43,523 nucleotides of DNA from Thermoguttaceae bacterium (GCA_017559825.1 JAFYQR010000006.1:1-43523), one strand, 5' to 3'. Positions 22,684-32,842 are shown, counted from the first letter of the stretch. Program-made: numbers and translations. The notes: generated from the sequence alone by a model not told the origin.

Positions 22684-22711
22684 TTGCCGTCGCGACGAAA
22701 AGCGCTACAAT
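22684..22711 (+). promoter_or_regulatory. Promoter of tRNA-Pro
   Basis: TTGCCG (22684-22689), 16-base spacer, TACAAT (22706-22711), then GGGGCG, about 13 bases before the tRNA. A short leader is normal for a single tRNA gene. Confidence 0.6.
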
Positions 22712-22724
22712 AGGGGCGAAGTTT

Positions 22725-22799
22725 CGGGGCGTGGCGCAGCCTGGCTAGCGCATCTGCTTTGGGAGCAGAGGGTCGCACGTTCGAATCGTGTCGCCCCGA
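22725..22799 (+). tRNA. tRNA-Pro (anticodon UGG)
   Basis: 75 bases from C22725 to discriminator A22799. Acceptor CGGGGCG pairs with CGCCCCG. Anticodon stem TCTGC/GCAGA encloses TTTGGGA, so the anticodon is TGG, reading CCA/CCG. T-loop TTCGAAT. The genome does not encode CCA (the next bases are CTTTTT). Confidence 0.96.
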
Positions 22800-22815
22800 C
22801 TTTTTCCGTTAAAAA

Positions 22816-22857
22816 ACGCGACGTCGCCGCTTCTCGCGGACGGCGTCGCGTTTTTTT
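22816..22857. terminator. Bidirectional terminator between tRNA-Pro and tetR
   Basis: ACGCGACG (22816-22823) pairs with CGTCGCGT (22844-22851), with seven T on the plus side and six T on the minus side, so it ends both the tRNA and the converging TetR gene. Confidence 0.8.
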
Positions 22858-22871
22858 GTCGCTCGCGGCCT

Positions 22872-23495
22872 TTAAGCCTTCGCTCCGCCGTCGTTTTCGG
22901 AAATCGGTAGAAGCTCGTCGAGATACGAGTTGATCAACCGCGCGCACTCTTTGCCGTCCATCGCGTCGATCACGGTCAAATTAAGAACGTACGCCTCGAC
23001 GATGCAGTAGAGTCGCGCCGCCACGAGCTCGGCGTCGCCGGGCCGAAGCTGGCCCTTGGCCATCGCGTCGGCGACCAAGCGCCCGAGGAGAAAACGGAAG
23101 CCGAACGTGTGCCGCCGCGCTTTGCGCCGCACGTCGCCGCCCGACGATTTCAGCGACGTCAAATAGTCGAGCACGACCGTCAAGAAGACGCGGTTCTCCT
23201 CCAGAAGCCGCGCCGTCAAGCGCATCACGCGCCGAATCTTGTCGACCGTCGACCACTCGTCGCGATCGACGACCTTCTTCACCGACGCCGAGAGATTGTC
23301 GGTCGCCAACTTGATCGCGTAGACGAAAATCTGGTCTTTGTCTTTAAAATACTTGTAAATCGACGTCCGCGAAACGCCGCACCGATCCGCGATTTTTTGA
23401 TAGGTAACGCCCGCGAACCCTTCTTCGGCGAAGAGTTCGAACGCGCGCTCCAAAATCTCGACGCGCCGTCGAGAGTGATCCACCAACACCGTCAT
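22872..23495 (-). CDS. TetR/AcrR-family repressor
   Basis: 207 residues. N-terminal HTH: RRVEILERAFELFAEEGFAG followed by VTYQKIADRCGVSRTSIYKY, the TetR recognition helix region. The C-terminal ligand domain is helical. The ligand is unknown. It faces the tRNA and is followed on the left by a shared terminator; the gene beyond its 5' side starts on the far side of 244 bases and belongs to a different transcript. The target could be the ABC genes next door, but no operator is visible. Confidence 0.9.
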   Translation of the reverse strand: MTVLVDHSRRRVEILERAFELFAEEGFAGVTYQKIADRCGVSRTSIYKYFKDKDQIFVYAIKLATDNLSASVKKVVDRDEWSTVDKIRRVMRLTARLLEENRVFLTVVLDYLTSLKSSGGDVRRKARRHTFGFRFLLGRLVADAMAKGQLRPGDAELVAARLYCIVEAYVLNLTVIDAMDGKECARLINSYLDELLPISENDGGAKA

Positions 23496-23612
23496 GTCTC
23501 GCGCCCTTTACCGCGCACTTTCGTTCGTCGCCGCGCCGCCCTTCGTCGCGTCGAAAGACGCGGCGCGACATTTTTCCTTTTTTTGTCTTTACGAGTTCGT
23601 TAAAATGGAAAA

Positions 23613-23646
23613 ACGACGAGCAAAGGCCGTTTCCGTCCCTCGTCGT
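23613..23646 (-). terminator. Terminator of the ABC cluster
   Basis: On the minus strand ACGACGAG...CTCGTCGT followed by TTTTCC, about 95 bases after the 796-residue protein's stop. Confidence 0.6.
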
Positions 23647-23739
23647 CGTTAGAACGCGACGCCGCCGCTAGACGACGCCGCGTCGGACGAACGCTCGAGC
23701 GCCCGAGTCGAAGTCGAACGCTCGCCGCGTCGTCGGTCG

Positions 23740-26130
23740 TTATTCCGCCGCGCTTTCAAACGCTTTCAACGGGAAGTTTTCCGGCTCCGGTTGCTCGCGC
23801 TTTTTCAGCTCGAGGAGATAATCGCGAACGGCGTTGCGAATCTCGAACGAAACGTCGGACGAGTCGTCGTATTTCAGGATCGGCGCTCGCTCGACGATTT
23901 TCGTCCAGAGCGCGATCTCTTTTTCGAGATTTTCGAACGTCTTTTCTTCGTTCGTCAAGCGCTCCATTTCCAAGCGTTGAATCTCCAAATAATCGGGGTC
24001 TTGCTTTTGCAAGACGAGCTCGACGAAATCTTTCGCCGGATAATCGGCGAACTCGCCGTTTTGCCGCGCCGCTTCGCGATCGGCTTCCGAGCTCTTTTCC
24101 CACGCTTCGACGTAAAGCCGCGCCGCTTCGAAGACGCCTTCGGTCGTTTCCGGAATCGGCGCCAGCGCGAACGGCGGATTGTTCCCCATGAAGTACGTCC
24201 ACGTCCGCAAAAGCGTTGCGGCGCCTTCGCGCGCTTCGGCGACCTTGCCGTCGTCGAGCAACCCGCGAATATACGCGATCGCTTCCTCCGCTTGACGCAG
24301 ACGAACGACGACGTACTCTTCGCGACGCGCCACGCCCTGGAACGAGTGCTCCAACGGGAACGCGGCTTCGAGCTGATCGAGAATAATCACGTACTTTTCA
24401 AGCTCGGTCGCCATTTCGCTTTGCATCTGCGGCATATGCTTCAGGTCGGCGAAGTCTTCGCGATCTTCCAAGAGCTTGCGCCACGATTCGAACGACGCGA
24501 GGAACGCTTTGTTCGCGTCGTCGATACGAGCCGCTTCGAAGTAGTCGCGCGCCAACTGGCGTTGACGACGAGCTTCGCGCGCTTCCGGCGTTTGCTCGAA
24601 AGCGACTTCGCGCTCGTGGAAGTCGGCGCCCATAATGTCGCGGAACATGCGGGAGAAGCTCTCCTCTTTGCGCAGCTCTTCGATTTCGGCGACTTTGTCC
24701 ATCGCTTCGGCGCGAGCGTCTCCGGAGAGGCGCGAGGCCAAGACGTCCGGCGTGATCGCCAAGAGCGACGTCGCGCGGCCCTGCCACTCGTCGAGACGAG
24801 CGAAAGAACCGGACCACGACTTCGACTCCGATTCCGGAATCAAAAGACGCGGCGTTCGCGCCAACTCGCGCTGATCTTCGTCGACGAACGACATGCGCAG
24901 CTCGTAAAGGTCGGTTCGCCAGTTTTTCCACGGCGAGTCGTCCTTTTGCGCCTCGGCGTCGAGGTATTCGCGCACGACGCGAGCGCCGAAGCCGACGCGG
25001 CCGAGATTGTAGTCCGTTTCCTCGTAAGGATACAGAACCGCGTTGTACATCGAAGCGCGTTGCTTATCGTCCAACTCGTTGAGCCAACGATCCCAAACGA
25101 TCGTTTTGCGCGTCTCGCCCTCGGGAAGCGCCGCGACGATTTCCTCTTCGAGGCGGTCCATTTCGGCGCGGGCTTCTTTGTGGATATTCAGCGACGTTTT
25201 GCGGTACGTTCCGGGATTGGCTTTGTCCTCGATCGTCGTCGCGACGTATTTGTTCGAGTACTCTTCCCACGCTTCTTGCGCTTCTCGCCACGCTTTCGCG
25301 CAGTTTTCCTCGTCGAAGACCGGCGCGTTTTCCTTATTCAACCCGCAGCCGTCGATTTCCATCCACTCGGCGTAGCGAATGCGGTTTAGCGGCGCGCGCC
25401 CGAAGAAAAGGAGGCGCGTTTCGTTCCCAATATCGCCGCCGCGATTTTCGTACAGGTTTTCGGCGTGCTTGTAAAAGTTGTAGCCGAAGAGCCAGTTGTC
25501 GCGATTGTTCGGCAGCACCGGAATGTTGTCGCGACGCTCTTCGCGCTCGCGTTGACGCGAAGCGAGCTCCTCGTCCTCGCGGAAGAGACGACGATACTGC
25601 TTCTTCTCGTCGGCGATCCCGATCTTTTGCGAAATCGTCCAACCGGCGCGAACGAAAAGTTTAGGCGAGTTTTGGTTGTGCGCCGTGCCGTCTTGCACGA
25701 ACTCGAAACCGCGGATAACCCAACGGTAGCGCTCGCGATAGTCGTCGAATTGCGCCGACGCGTTGTAGGCGAGCTTCCAACCGACGAAGTCCCAAATCGT
25801 GATGAAGTGCGGCTCGAGCGTCGTGATTTGGTTCGCCGTCGCGACGACCGCGTCCCAGTCGGCGCGCTTTTCGTATTCAAGCGAACGGTTCCAAAGGAGC
25901 GAAATCGCGACGCCGCGCATCCCGAAGGTCGCCAATTTCATCGCGCTCCCGGCGGGGTCGATTTCGCCGAGCTTCGCTTCGGAGAGGCCTTCGTCGTTGC
26001 GCCGCTGCGCGAGGACGCCGCCCTCGCCTTCGTTGCGCGACGGGTTCCCCAAAATATACAGCGGAACGATCAGAACCGCGATCGCGATAAGGTAAAATAT
26101 CTTGCGATAAAACAGTTTCTGTTGCGTCAT
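23740..26130 (-). CDS. Large membrane-anchored protein of the ABC cluster
   Basis: 796 residues. One N-terminal membrane anchor (FYLIAIAVLIVPLYILGNP, about 10-28), then an almost wholly helical, charged soluble domain, presumably periplasmic. Tetratricopeptide-like stretches (WDAVVATANQITTLEPHFIT; ADREAARQNG) and repeated E/D/R/L-rich helices suggest a scaffold. No catalytic motif is visible. It shares ATGA with the permease stop, so it is made with the ABC transporter. A role as a partner that captures or delivers the substrate is inference. It has no family I can name. Confidence 0.7.
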   Translation of the reverse strand: MTQQKLFYRKIFYLIAIAVLIVPLYILGNPSRNEGEGGVLAQRRNDEGLSEAKLGEIDPAGSAMKLATFGMRGVAISLLWNRSLEYEKRADWDAVVATANQITTLEPHFITIWDFVGWKLAYNASAQFDDYRERYRWVIRGFEFVQDGTAHNQNSPKLFVRAGWTISQKIGIADEKKQYRRLFREDEELASRQREREERRDNIPVLPNNRDNWLFGYNFYKHAENLYENRGGDIGNETRLLFFGRAPLNRIRYAEWMEIDGCGLNKENAPVFDEENCAKAWREAQEAWEEYSNKYVATTIEDKANPGTYRKTSLNIHKEARAEMDRLEEEIVAALPEGETRKTIVWDRWLNELDDKQRASMYNAVLYPYEETDYNLGRVGFGARVVREYLDAEAQKDDSPWKNWRTDLYELRMSFVDEDQRELARTPRLLIPESESKSWSGSFARLDEWQGRATSLLAITPDVLASRLSGDARAEAMDKVAEIEELRKEESFSRMFRDIMGADFHEREVAFEQTPEAREARRQRQLARDYFEAARIDDANKAFLASFESWRKLLEDREDFADLKHMPQMQSEMATELEKYVIILDQLEAAFPLEHSFQGVARREEYVVVRLRQAEEAIAYIRGLLDDGKVAEAREGAATLLRTWTYFMGNNPPFALAPIPETTEGVFEAARLYVEAWEKSSEADREAARQNGEFADYPAKDFVELVLQKQDPDYLEIQRLEMERLTNEEKTFENLEKEIALWTKIVERAPILKYDDSSDVSFEIRNAVRDYLLELKKREQPEPENFPLKAFESAAE

Positions 26131-28019
26131 TTCGCCACCTCCCGATTTTTAAGGATCGCGTACCCGACCATAAACAACGGGATCGCGAAGGCCGCGGTCG
26201 TCGTCATGTGCACGGCGACGGCGTTCCACGGCACGTCGTAACCGTTGGCGACGCAGTCCGCGTAGAAGTTGTAGTCGCTAAAGGACGGAAGCGCGAGCCC
26301 GATCACGCTGAGGAAAACGCCCGACACGCTGTCGAACGCTTTGATCAAGTGCGTCGAGAAGGTGTTCGACAAGTCGGACATCATGTTCTCGTGCGTAACG
26401 AGACGGTTGAACGACTCGATCGGCCCGCCGCCGAGCGCCTCCAAGTGGGCGATTTCGACGAAAAGCGTCTTGCTGAACCCGGCGATCAGAATTCCGAACG
26501 TCGAGGCCATCGCGACCGGCCCGCTCAGAAACGCGCTGAACAGGACGCCGAACGAAATCAAAATCACCATCTGCTGCCAAACGCCGAGGTACCCCTTGAG
26601 GAAGTTGGCGAAAACCGGAGCGTCCGCGGCGCGGAGATACAAGTCCGGCTCCGCGGCGCCGAAGTACTGCTGGCTGTCCAAGCATTGGAGCCAAATTTCG
26701 ACCTTGCCGTCGACGACGAAATCGTCGAAGAGGTCGTAGGCGTCCTTTTGCGGCAAATCGACGGCGGCCAACGCGTCGAAGCTGGCTTCGTCCCCCATTT
26801 TCTTAAGGGAACGCGGCCGCGCCTCGACTTTCGCCTTGTCGATTTCGCGGTCGACGAAGAGGGCCTTCGTCGTGTATTTTTCGGAGTTGAAGACGTTCGT
26901 TTCGGCGATCAGCCCGGTTTTCGGGTTGCGAACGTAGAGCGCGCCCATGATCGTCTTTTCAATGTTCCCCATGTGCGTGCGGAAGACGCTGATCGTCATT
27001 TCGACCGGGAGGCCTTGCGGGAAACGCTCCGGCGTAACGCCTTCAAACGTCCAAATAACGGCTTCGTCGGTGGCGCCGGCGACATAGCTGCGGTACTCCC
27101 ACTCTTCGCCGACGTTGATGCCGCGCTCTTTTTCAAAGCCGTTTTCGCCGCGGAATTTGATTTTGCCGTAGCGCGGAACCTTCGCTTGCAGCGAGCCTTC
27201 CGACGCGCCGACTTTATAACGAACGAGGTCGCCGTCGCCGACGCGCTCGATCGCGTGCGAGTGTTTGTTTTCTTCGAAGATTTGAATCGAACCGTCGGCG
27301 TATTGTTCGATCTCGTGCTTGTGTCCGTTGGCCAAGCGCGTTTGCCCCTTGGCGACGACGGTCGTCGGCGCGAGAGACGCCGGGTCGGCTTCGGTCGTCG
27401 CGACGAGGTCTTCCGGCCCGACGACGTGCGTATGGTTGAGCGTGTTCGAAACGAAGAAGTAGCTGCAGATCGCCATCAGAACCAAGATCGCCGTGCCGAC
27501 GACCGTCAGCCCGACGACGCGGCCCAAAACGATTTCGCTCGAACGCACCGGCTTCGTAACGATCGTGTAGATCGTTTTTGTTTTGAAGTCCGACGGAAGG
27601 CTCAGCGCGCTCAAGAAAAGAGCGAGGAGCAACACGAGATACGTCGTCGATTGATAAACGAACGACGCGCACAAACGAGCCGGGTCTTTGCCGTTCGGGT
27701 CGAGAAACCAACCGGCGAACATCAGGAGCGCCAAGAAAACGACGCACACGACGACGACCTTTTTACGGATCGACTCGCGAATCGCCAGCGACGCGATCGC
27801 CCACGTTCGACGCCACGAAAACTTGAACAAGTCGTCGAGCGCGCCGCGGATTCCGCCGATAAGCGCCGGAAACGCTTGCTTCGGCCCCTTGCGAATCGTC
27901 AGGAAAACGAGCGCGATCAGCGCGAAAAGCGCCGCCAACGCGCCGACCGAAATCAGCCAGTTCAGCGTCGCCTTGCCGATCCACTCGAGATACGGAGGAA
28001 CAGGATTCTCAATGATCAT
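26127..28019 (-). CDS. ABC-2-type transporter permease
   Basis: 630 residues. N-terminal membrane segments ([71 protein letters not shown]) are followed by a soluble loop at about 195-465, then a second group ([20 protein letters not shown] and C-terminal [11 protein letters not shown] to ILKNR). [20 protein letters not shown] is the ABC-2/GldF-like coupling motif. Its large periplasmic loop is bigger than usual. ATGA overlaps with both neighbours show one operon. Substrate unknown. Confidence 0.85.
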   Translation of the reverse strand: MIIENPVPPYLEWIGKATLNWLISVGALAALFALIALVFLTIRKGPKQAFPALIGGIRGALDDLFKFSWRRTWAIASLAIRESIRKKVVVVCVVFLALLMFAGWFLDPNGKDPARLCASFVYQSTTYLVLLLALFLSALSLPSDFKTKTIYTIVTKPVRSSEIVLGRVVGLTVVGTAILVLMAICSYFFVSNTLNHTHVVGPEDLVATTEADPASLAPTTVVAKGQTRLANGHKHEIEQYADGSIQIFEENKHSHAIERVGDGDLVRYKVGASEGSLQAKVPRYGKIKFRGENGFEKERGINVGEEWEYRSYVAGATDEAVIWTFEGVTPERFPQGLPVEMTISVFRTHMGNIEKTIMGALYVRNPKTGLIAETNVFNSEKYTTKALFVDREIDKAKVEARPRSLKKMGDEASFDALAAVDLPQKDAYDLFDDFVVDGKVEIWLQCLDSQQYFGAAEPDLYLRAADAPVFANFLKGYLGVWQQMVILISFGVLFSAFLSGPVAMASTFGILIAGFSKTLFVEIAHLEALGGGPIESFNRLVTHENMMSDLSNTFSTHLIKAFDSVSGVFLSVIGLALPSFSDYNFYADCVANGYDVPWNAVAVHMTTTAAFAIPLFMVGYAILKNREVAK

Positions 28020-28915
28020 TGGGCGTTCTCTCCTCCGCGGACGCGTTTGCCCGGGTGAGCTTCGCTTTCCGCGATGATGTCGTGGAAGAGGTCTTCGAGC
28101 GACGTCGTCGGGTTGCCGCAGAAGAGCAGTTTCGCCTTGTCTTCGGCGACGATCGCTTCGATCTTACGCTTCGCGTCGTCGCTCAAACCGTCGACGCGGA
28201 TTTCCGTTTGCTCGACGATTTTCAGAAGGTCTTCGACGCGGCCGAGTTCCTTCAGTTCGCCTTGATAGAGAACGCCGACGCGGTCGCAAACGTCTTGGAC
28301 GTCGCCGAGGAGGTGGCTCGACATGATCACCGTTTTCCCCTGCTCTTTGAGTTGGAGAATCAGGTTCTTCATGTTGCGCGTCCCGATCGGGTCGAGACCG
28401 CTCGTCGGCTCGTCGAGGAGAATCAAGTCCGGGTCGTTGATGAGCGCCTGCGCGAGCCCGATGCGGCGCGTCATCCCCTTCGAGTACTCGCGGAGTTGAC
28501 GTTTCTTCGCCGATTCGAGCCCGACCATTTGAATCAACTGCGCGACGCGCTGCTTGCGCACCGCCGCCGGAATGTTGAAAAGACGCCCGTAAAAGTCGAG
28601 CGTTTCCTCGGCGTTCAAAAATCGATAAAGGTACGATTCTTCCGGAAGATACCCCAAACGTTCGTTCTTCGCGACGTCCGACGCCGGGCGCCCGAGAATA
28701 TTGACTTCGCCGCTCGTCGGGAAAAGAAGCCCAAGGAGAAGCTTGATCGTCGTCGTTTTACCGGAGCCGTTCGGCCCGAGAAGCCCGAAAATTTCGCCGC
28801 GTTTGACTTGCAGGTCGAGCGCTTTCAACGCGCGCACCTTCTGGCGGCCCCAAAAGTCTCGATAAGTTTTTGTCAGGTTTTTCGTCTCGACAACGACGTC
28901 GGATACGCTTTCCAT
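28016..28915 (-). CDS. ABC transporter ATP-binding protein
   Basis: 299 residues. Walker A GPNGSGKT (47-54), Q-loop region (YLPEES), signature [10 protein letters not shown] (the SGG variant S-K-G), Walker B LILLDEP followed by TSGLDP, and switch His in MSSHLL. The C-terminal ~75 residues are an ATPase extension. It powers the permease encoded next. GAGG lies about 9 bases before the ATG. This family (NosF/GldA/Nata-like) exports lipids, proteins or drugs; the cargo is not readable. Confidence 0.93.
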   Translation of the reverse strand: MESVSDVVVETKNLTKTYRDFWGRQKVRALKALDLQVKRGEIFGLLGPNGSGKTTTIKLLLGLLFPTSGEVNILGRPASDVAKNERLGYLPEESYLYRFLNAEETLDFYGRLFNIPAAVRKQRVAQLIQMVGLESAKKRQLREYSKGMTRRIGLAQALINDPDLILLDEPTSGLDPIGTRNMKNLILQLKEQGKTVIMSSHLLGDVQDVCDRVGVLYQGELKELGRVEDLLKIVEQTEIRVDGLSDDAKRKIEAIVAEDKAKLLFCGNPTTSLEDLFHDIIAESEAHPGKRVRGGENAQ

Positions 28916-29403
28916 AGGAATCGCCTCGCAATGACGGTGAAAAATAAAAAAAAGGCGTCAATCCGCGCGAACGCCGCGCTCCTCGCCGAAAAGTCGAGCG
29001 CCGCGCCGTCGCGTTCGCAAAAACAAAAAGTTTACGGGAAACGGCGCCGAGACGCCGCCTTGTCCTATTATTACTTATTTCGTCCATTTTGTCCACCATC
29101 CCAATTCAAAAACGCCGTCCTTTTTTTCCGACTCGACAAGGCGTTCCTCCGACAATCGCGAAATTCCGCAACCTTTCCCAACGCCCCGCGCGACCCGCAA
29201 AGTTTGACGTCCGCCGCCCTTTTTACGTCGAGCGAAACGCGTCGCGCCAACTTTAACGGATATCCCGGCGAACGTCGAGAAAAAAACGCCCCCGCCTTGA
29301 AAAAAAATCGACGTTTATTAGAATAAGGAAAGAATTTCGAAACGTCAAAGAGCGAACGACGCGACGCAAGCCGCTTCTCGCTCGCAACGAAAAAGGAAAC
29401 CGC
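28916..29403. other. Divergent intergenic region, ABC cluster and UDP-sugar pyrophosphorylase
   Basis: 488 bases with no gene. The rightward promoter is at 29297-29324. The leftward promoter is not clear; AT-rich blocks near 29068-29090 (TATTATTACTTATT) are candidates. Confidence 0.6.
29297..29324 (+). promoter_or_regulatory. Sigma-70-type promoter of the UDP-sugar pyrophosphorylase
   Basis: TTGAAA (29297-29302), 16-base spacer, TAGAAT (29319-29324), leaving about 75 bases of leader. Confidence 0.6.
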
Positions 29404-30972
29404 ATGTCCGTCCGAGAATCGCTTCTGCAACGCCTCGCGCCGTTCGGCCAAGAACAAATTTTAACCTTTTGGGACGAGCTGACCGCCGACGAGCAAAACT
29501 CGTTGCGCGAACAGATCGAAAAGATCGACTTCGCCGAACTCGACCGCCTCTTCGAACATCGCTTCGACCCGCCGGCCGCCGCCGCGTTGGCCGAGCGCGC
29601 CGAAGAGCCGACCGCGTTCAAATTGAGCGATTTGCGCGATTTCGACGGCGCCGCCGATTCGCCGTTCCCGAAATCCCCGGCCGCTTCCGCCGTCAAAACC
29701 GGCGACGAAATTACGCCGCTCGAAGCGGTCGCCAAGGGCGAAGAATACCTCCGCGCCGGAAAAGTCGCGATCGTCGTCGTCGCGGGCGGTCAAGGAACGC
29801 GCCTCGACTTCCACCACGCCAAGGGAATTTACCCGATCGGTCCGATCTCCGAAGCGACGCTCTTCCAAATTCACGTCGAACGCATCCGCGCGATGGCGGC
29901 CAAATACGGAACGCGCATTCCGTTCTGTATTCAAACGAGCCCCGCGACGCACGCCGAAACGGTCGAATTCTTCAAGGCGAACGACAACTTCGGTCTCGCC
30001 GCCGACGACGTTCTCATCTTTTGCCAAGGGACTATGCCGTCGGTCGACTTCGACAGCGGTAAAGTTCTGCTCGCCGACAAAGGCCAAATCGCCCGCAGTC
30101 CGGACGGGCACGGCGGGATGCTCGCCGCGATCAACTCGCCGCAACCGGACTCGCCCCTTCCGACGGTGCGCGAACACGGCATTTTGACGGAGCTGAAGAA
30201 CCGCGGCGTCGAGGAAATTTTCTATTTCCAAATCGACAACCCGATCGTCGACGTCTGCAGCCCGGAATTCATCGGTTACCACGTCCTGAGCGGTTCCGAG
30301 TTCGCGACGCAAGTCATTCGTAAGCAAAACCCGAAAGACCGCGTCGGCAATATGGTGATGATCGACGGCAAGCTGCACGTCATCGAGTACAGCGACCTGC
30401 CGGACGCCGCGGGCGAGCGCCGCAAACCGGACGGCTCCCTCGCGATTTGGGCCGGTTCGATCGCCGTCCACATGATGAACCTCGACCTGTTGCAAAAGAA
30501 CGCGTCGTACTCGAGTTCGCTCCCGTTCCACTTGGCGAAGAAAAAGATTCCGCACGTCGTTCTCGACCCCGAAGCGAAGGACGAAAACGGCGCGCCCCTC
30601 TTCGGCGTCAAAATCAAACCGGAGGGAACGAACGCGATCAAATACGAAAAGTTCGTCTTCGACCTCCTCCCGCTCGCGAAGAATCCGATCGTCGTCGAGA
30701 TCGAAGAGGAAACGAACTTCGGCCCGCTCAAGAACCACCCGCGCGAAGCGAAAGACACGCCGAAAACAGTTCGCGAACACCTGACCGGCCTTTATCGTCG
30801 TTGGCTCAAAAACGTCGGCGTCGAGGTCGCGGAAGACGCCGTCGTCGAAATTTCGCCGCTCTTCGCCAACAGCGCGACGGAACTCGCCGCCCGCTTGAAG
30901 GAACGCGACATGTTCCCGGCGTCCGGCAAGATCGAAACGTCGGTTTACTGGGGCCCGGACGCGACGAAGTAA
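29404..30972 (+). CDS. UDP-sugar pyrophosphorylase (UDPGP/UAP family)
   Basis: 522 residues of the eukaryote-type UDPGP family, which makes UDP-N-acetylglucosamine or UDP-glucose from UTP and the sugar 1-phosphate. Nucleotide-binding loop AGGQGTRL (127-134), the FCIQTSPATHAET segment (substrate site), QIDNPIVDVCSPEFIGYH and the C-terminal SVYWGPD. The family AGGQGTRL/LGxxxPKG pattern is altered: after GTRL comes DFHHAKGIYPI. It resembles UAP1 more than bacterial GlmU. The N-terminal ~110 residues are the usual helical cap. GlmU is not in the window. Exact sugar is uncertain. Confidence 0.85.
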   Translation: MSVRESLLQRLAPFGQEQILTFWDELTADEQNSLREQIEKIDFAELDRLFEHRFDPPAAAALAERAEEPTAFKLSDLRDFDGAADSPFPKSPAASAVKTGDEITPLEAVAKGEEYLRAGKVAIVVVAGGQGTRLDFHHAKGIYPIGPISEATLFQIHVERIRAMAAKYGTRIPFCIQTSPATHAETVEFFKANDNFGLAADDVLIFCQGTMPSVDFDSGKVLLADKGQIARSPDGHGGMLAAINSPQPDSPLPTVREHGILTELKNRGVEEIFYFQIDNPIVDVCSPEFIGYHVLSGSEFATQVIRKQNPKDRVGNMVMIDGKLHVIEYSDLPDAAGERRKPDGSLAIWAGSIAVHMMNLDLLQKNASYSSSLPFHLAKKKIPHVVLDPEAKDENGAPLFGVKIKPEGTNAIKYEKFVFDLLPLAKNPIVVEIEEETNFGPLKNHPREAKDTPKTVREHLTGLYRRWLKNVGVEVAEDAVVEISPLFANSATELAARLKERDMFPASGKIETSVYWGPDATK

Positions 30973-30997
30973 CGTCGTTTTCGCCTTTTCAACGTCG

Positions 30998-31035
30998 AAA
31001 ACGCCGCCGACGCTTCCCCGTCGACGCGGCGTTTT
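30998..31035 (+). terminator. Terminator of the UDP-sugar pyrophosphorylase
   Basis: AAAACGCCGC (30998-31007) pairs with GCGGCGTTTT (31026-31035), inner CGACG/CGTCG stem, then TCGTTTATTTC. Confidence 0.75.
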
Positions 31036-31118
31036 CGTTTATTTCTTGCGCGACGGCTCGCCGCCGTTCGCTTTGTTTTCCGCTTCAATTATCCTAAAAT
31101 CTAAGAAGCCGCCGACCT

Positions 31119-31832
31119 ATGTCCGAAGCTCCCTCGCCCGCTCCGTCCGAACCGAAAAAAACGACCGCGCAACGCTCGTCGAAAAAGCGCGTCGTTACCA
31201 AACGCCACGCCTTTTGGTACCACGTTTGCCAAGGCTCGCTTTACGTCGGTTTGAAACTTTTCTTCCGCATTAAATATACGAACGCGAAATACGTTCCGCG
31301 CTCCGGCCCGACGCTGTTGGTCGCGAACCACCAAAGTTTCCTCGACCCGCCCGCCGTCGGTTGCGGCTACTTCCGAATGACGAATTATTTGGCGCGCAAA
31401 ACGCTCTTTAAGTTCAAGCCGTTCGGTTGGCTGATCGACTCGGTCGACGCGATTCCGCTCGAAACGCAAGGTCTCGGCTACCAAGGGATTAAGGAAACGA
31501 TTCGCCGTCTCAAAAACGACGAAGCCGTCCTCATCTTCCCGGAGGGCCAACGTTGTTACGACGGCGAAATCGCGCCGTTTACGTCCGGTTACGCGAGTCT
31601 CGCCGTCAAAGCGAACGCGACGCTCGTCCCGGTCGCTATCGCCGGAGCGTTCGAAGCGTTCCCGCGCACGAAAAAATTCCCGTCTTTCTTCAAGCCGCGC
31701 GTCCGCGTCGAGTACGGCGCCCCGATTTTGCCCGCCGACTACGCCGGACTTTCCGCCGACGAAATCAACGCGCTCGTCGTCGAACGAATTACGGAGATGT
31801 TCGAGCGCATTCGCCGCCGTCCGAAAAAGTAA
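31119..31832 (+). CDS. PlsC-type 1-acylglycerol-3-phosphate acyltransferase 1
   Basis: 237 residues. H71-QSFL-D76 (the HxxxxD catalytic pair), FPEGQR (140-145, substrate site) and the family VPVAIAGAFEAF. It adds the second acyl chain to lysophosphatidic acid in phospholipid synthesis, at the inner face of the membrane. The start MSEAPSPAPSEP is matched by the second copy's MSETSPSPAPSP, so both starts are right. A Lys-rich N-terminus and one hydrophobic segment (GSLYVGLKLFF) anchor it. No strong ribosome site. Confidence 0.92.
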   Translation: MSEAPSPAPSEPKKTTAQRSSKKRVVTKRHAFWYHVCQGSLYVGLKLFFRIKYTNAKYVPRSGPTLLVANHQSFLDPPAVGCGYFRMTNYLARKTLFKFKPFGWLIDSVDAIPLETQGLGYQGIKETIRRLKNDEAVLIFPEGQRCYDGEIAPFTSGYASLAVKANATLVPVAIAGAFEAFPRTKKFPSFFKPRVRVEYGAPILPADYAGLSADEINALVVERITEMFERIRRRPKK

Positions 31833-31967
31833 TCGCGCTTTTCCTCGCTCCGCCGACGCCGACGGAGCGACGTTTTCCGTTCTCCCGCCGTCCGTTCCGA
31901 CGCCAAACGTCGCCGCGTTCGCGCCGTCGGGACGCCGCCTCCCGTTTCCGCCGTCCGCCCGTTGAAA

Positions 31968-32663
31968 ATGTCCGAAACCTCGCCGTCCCCCGCCCCGTCG
32001 CCGCGATCTTCGTCGAAAAACCGCCGTTCGAAACGCCACGTCGCTTGGGTTTACCTTTGCCAATTCACGGTTTACGTTTTCTTTAAGATTTTCTTCCGCA
32101 TCAAGCACGTCGGCGCCCGCAACGTTCCGCGCTCCGGCCCGACGATGATGGTCGCGAACCACCAAAGTTTCTTCGACCCGCCCGCCATCGGTTGCGGTTA
32201 TTACGGCGTTACGAGCTGCTTGGCGCGCAAGTCGCTTTTCAAGTCGAAGCTCTTCGCGGCGTTGATTTCGTCGATCGACACGATTCCGCTCGAAACGGAA
32301 GGGCTCGGCTACCAAGGAATTAAAGAGACGATGCGCCGACTCAAAAACGGCGAGGCGATCCTCATCTTCCCGGAAGGGCAGCGCAGTTTCGACGGCGAGC
32401 TTTGCGAGTTTACGTCCGGTTACGCCAACATCGCGCAAAAGGCGAAGGCGACGTTCGTTCCCATCGCGATTTCCGGCGCCTTCGAGGTTTTCCCGCGCGC
32501 GAAAAAATTCCCGACCCTTTTCGGCCCGCGCATCGTCGTCGAGTACGGCGCGCCGATTCCGCCGGAGGAGTACGCCGGGCTTTCCGCCGACGAAATCAAC
32601 GCGCTCGTTCGGAGCCGAATCGAAACGATGTACGAACGCAACCGCCCGCGCCGCAAGCGTTAA
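31968..32663 (+). CDS. PlsC-type 1-acylglycerol-3-phosphate acyltransferase 2
   Basis: 231 residues, a close paralogue of the preceding gene: H65-QSFF-D70, FPEGQR, VPIAISGAFEVF, and the same C-terminal AGLSADEINALV. Both catalytic pairs are intact, so both should work. Start at 31968 by match to the paralogue; a TTG at 31962 is the in-frame alternative. Separated from copy 1 by 135 bases with no clear terminator, so they may share a transcript. Different acyl preference is possible. Confidence 0.9.
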   Translation: MSETSPSPAPSPRSSSKNRRSKRHVAWVYLCQFTVYVFFKIFFRIKHVGARNVPRSGPTMMVANHQSFFDPPAIGCGYYGVTSCLARKSLFKSKLFAALISSIDTIPLETEGLGYQGIKETMRRLKNGEAILIFPEGQRSFDGELCEFTSGYANIAQKAKATFVPIAISGAFEVFPRAKKFPTLFGPRIVVEYGAPIPPEEYAGLSADEINALVRSRIETMYERNRPRRKR

Positions 32664-32696
32664 GCGTTTCCGCCGACCGCGTTTTCCTCGACTTCC

Positions 32697-32729
32697 GCCG
32701 ACGACGTTCCGCGCTCGTCGGCTTTTTTT
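32697..32729 (+). terminator. Terminator of the plsC pair
   Basis: GCCGACGA (32697-32704) pairs with TCGTCGGC (32715-32722), followed by seven T. Confidence 0.85.
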
Positions 32730-32842
32730 CGCCGCCGTCTTCCCCGCGCTCTTTTCCGTTCTTCCCGCTTTCCCCGATTTCCCCGCTTCCCCCGTCTTTC
32801 CCGTTCCTTCCCGATTTCCCCGCTCTTTTTCCCGCCGACCGT

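Noticed and set aside
26208..28058. 616-codon open frame antisense to the ABC permease
   Set aside because: Composition-driven shadow of the GC-skewed codons; very Arg-rich, no ribosome site and no domain.
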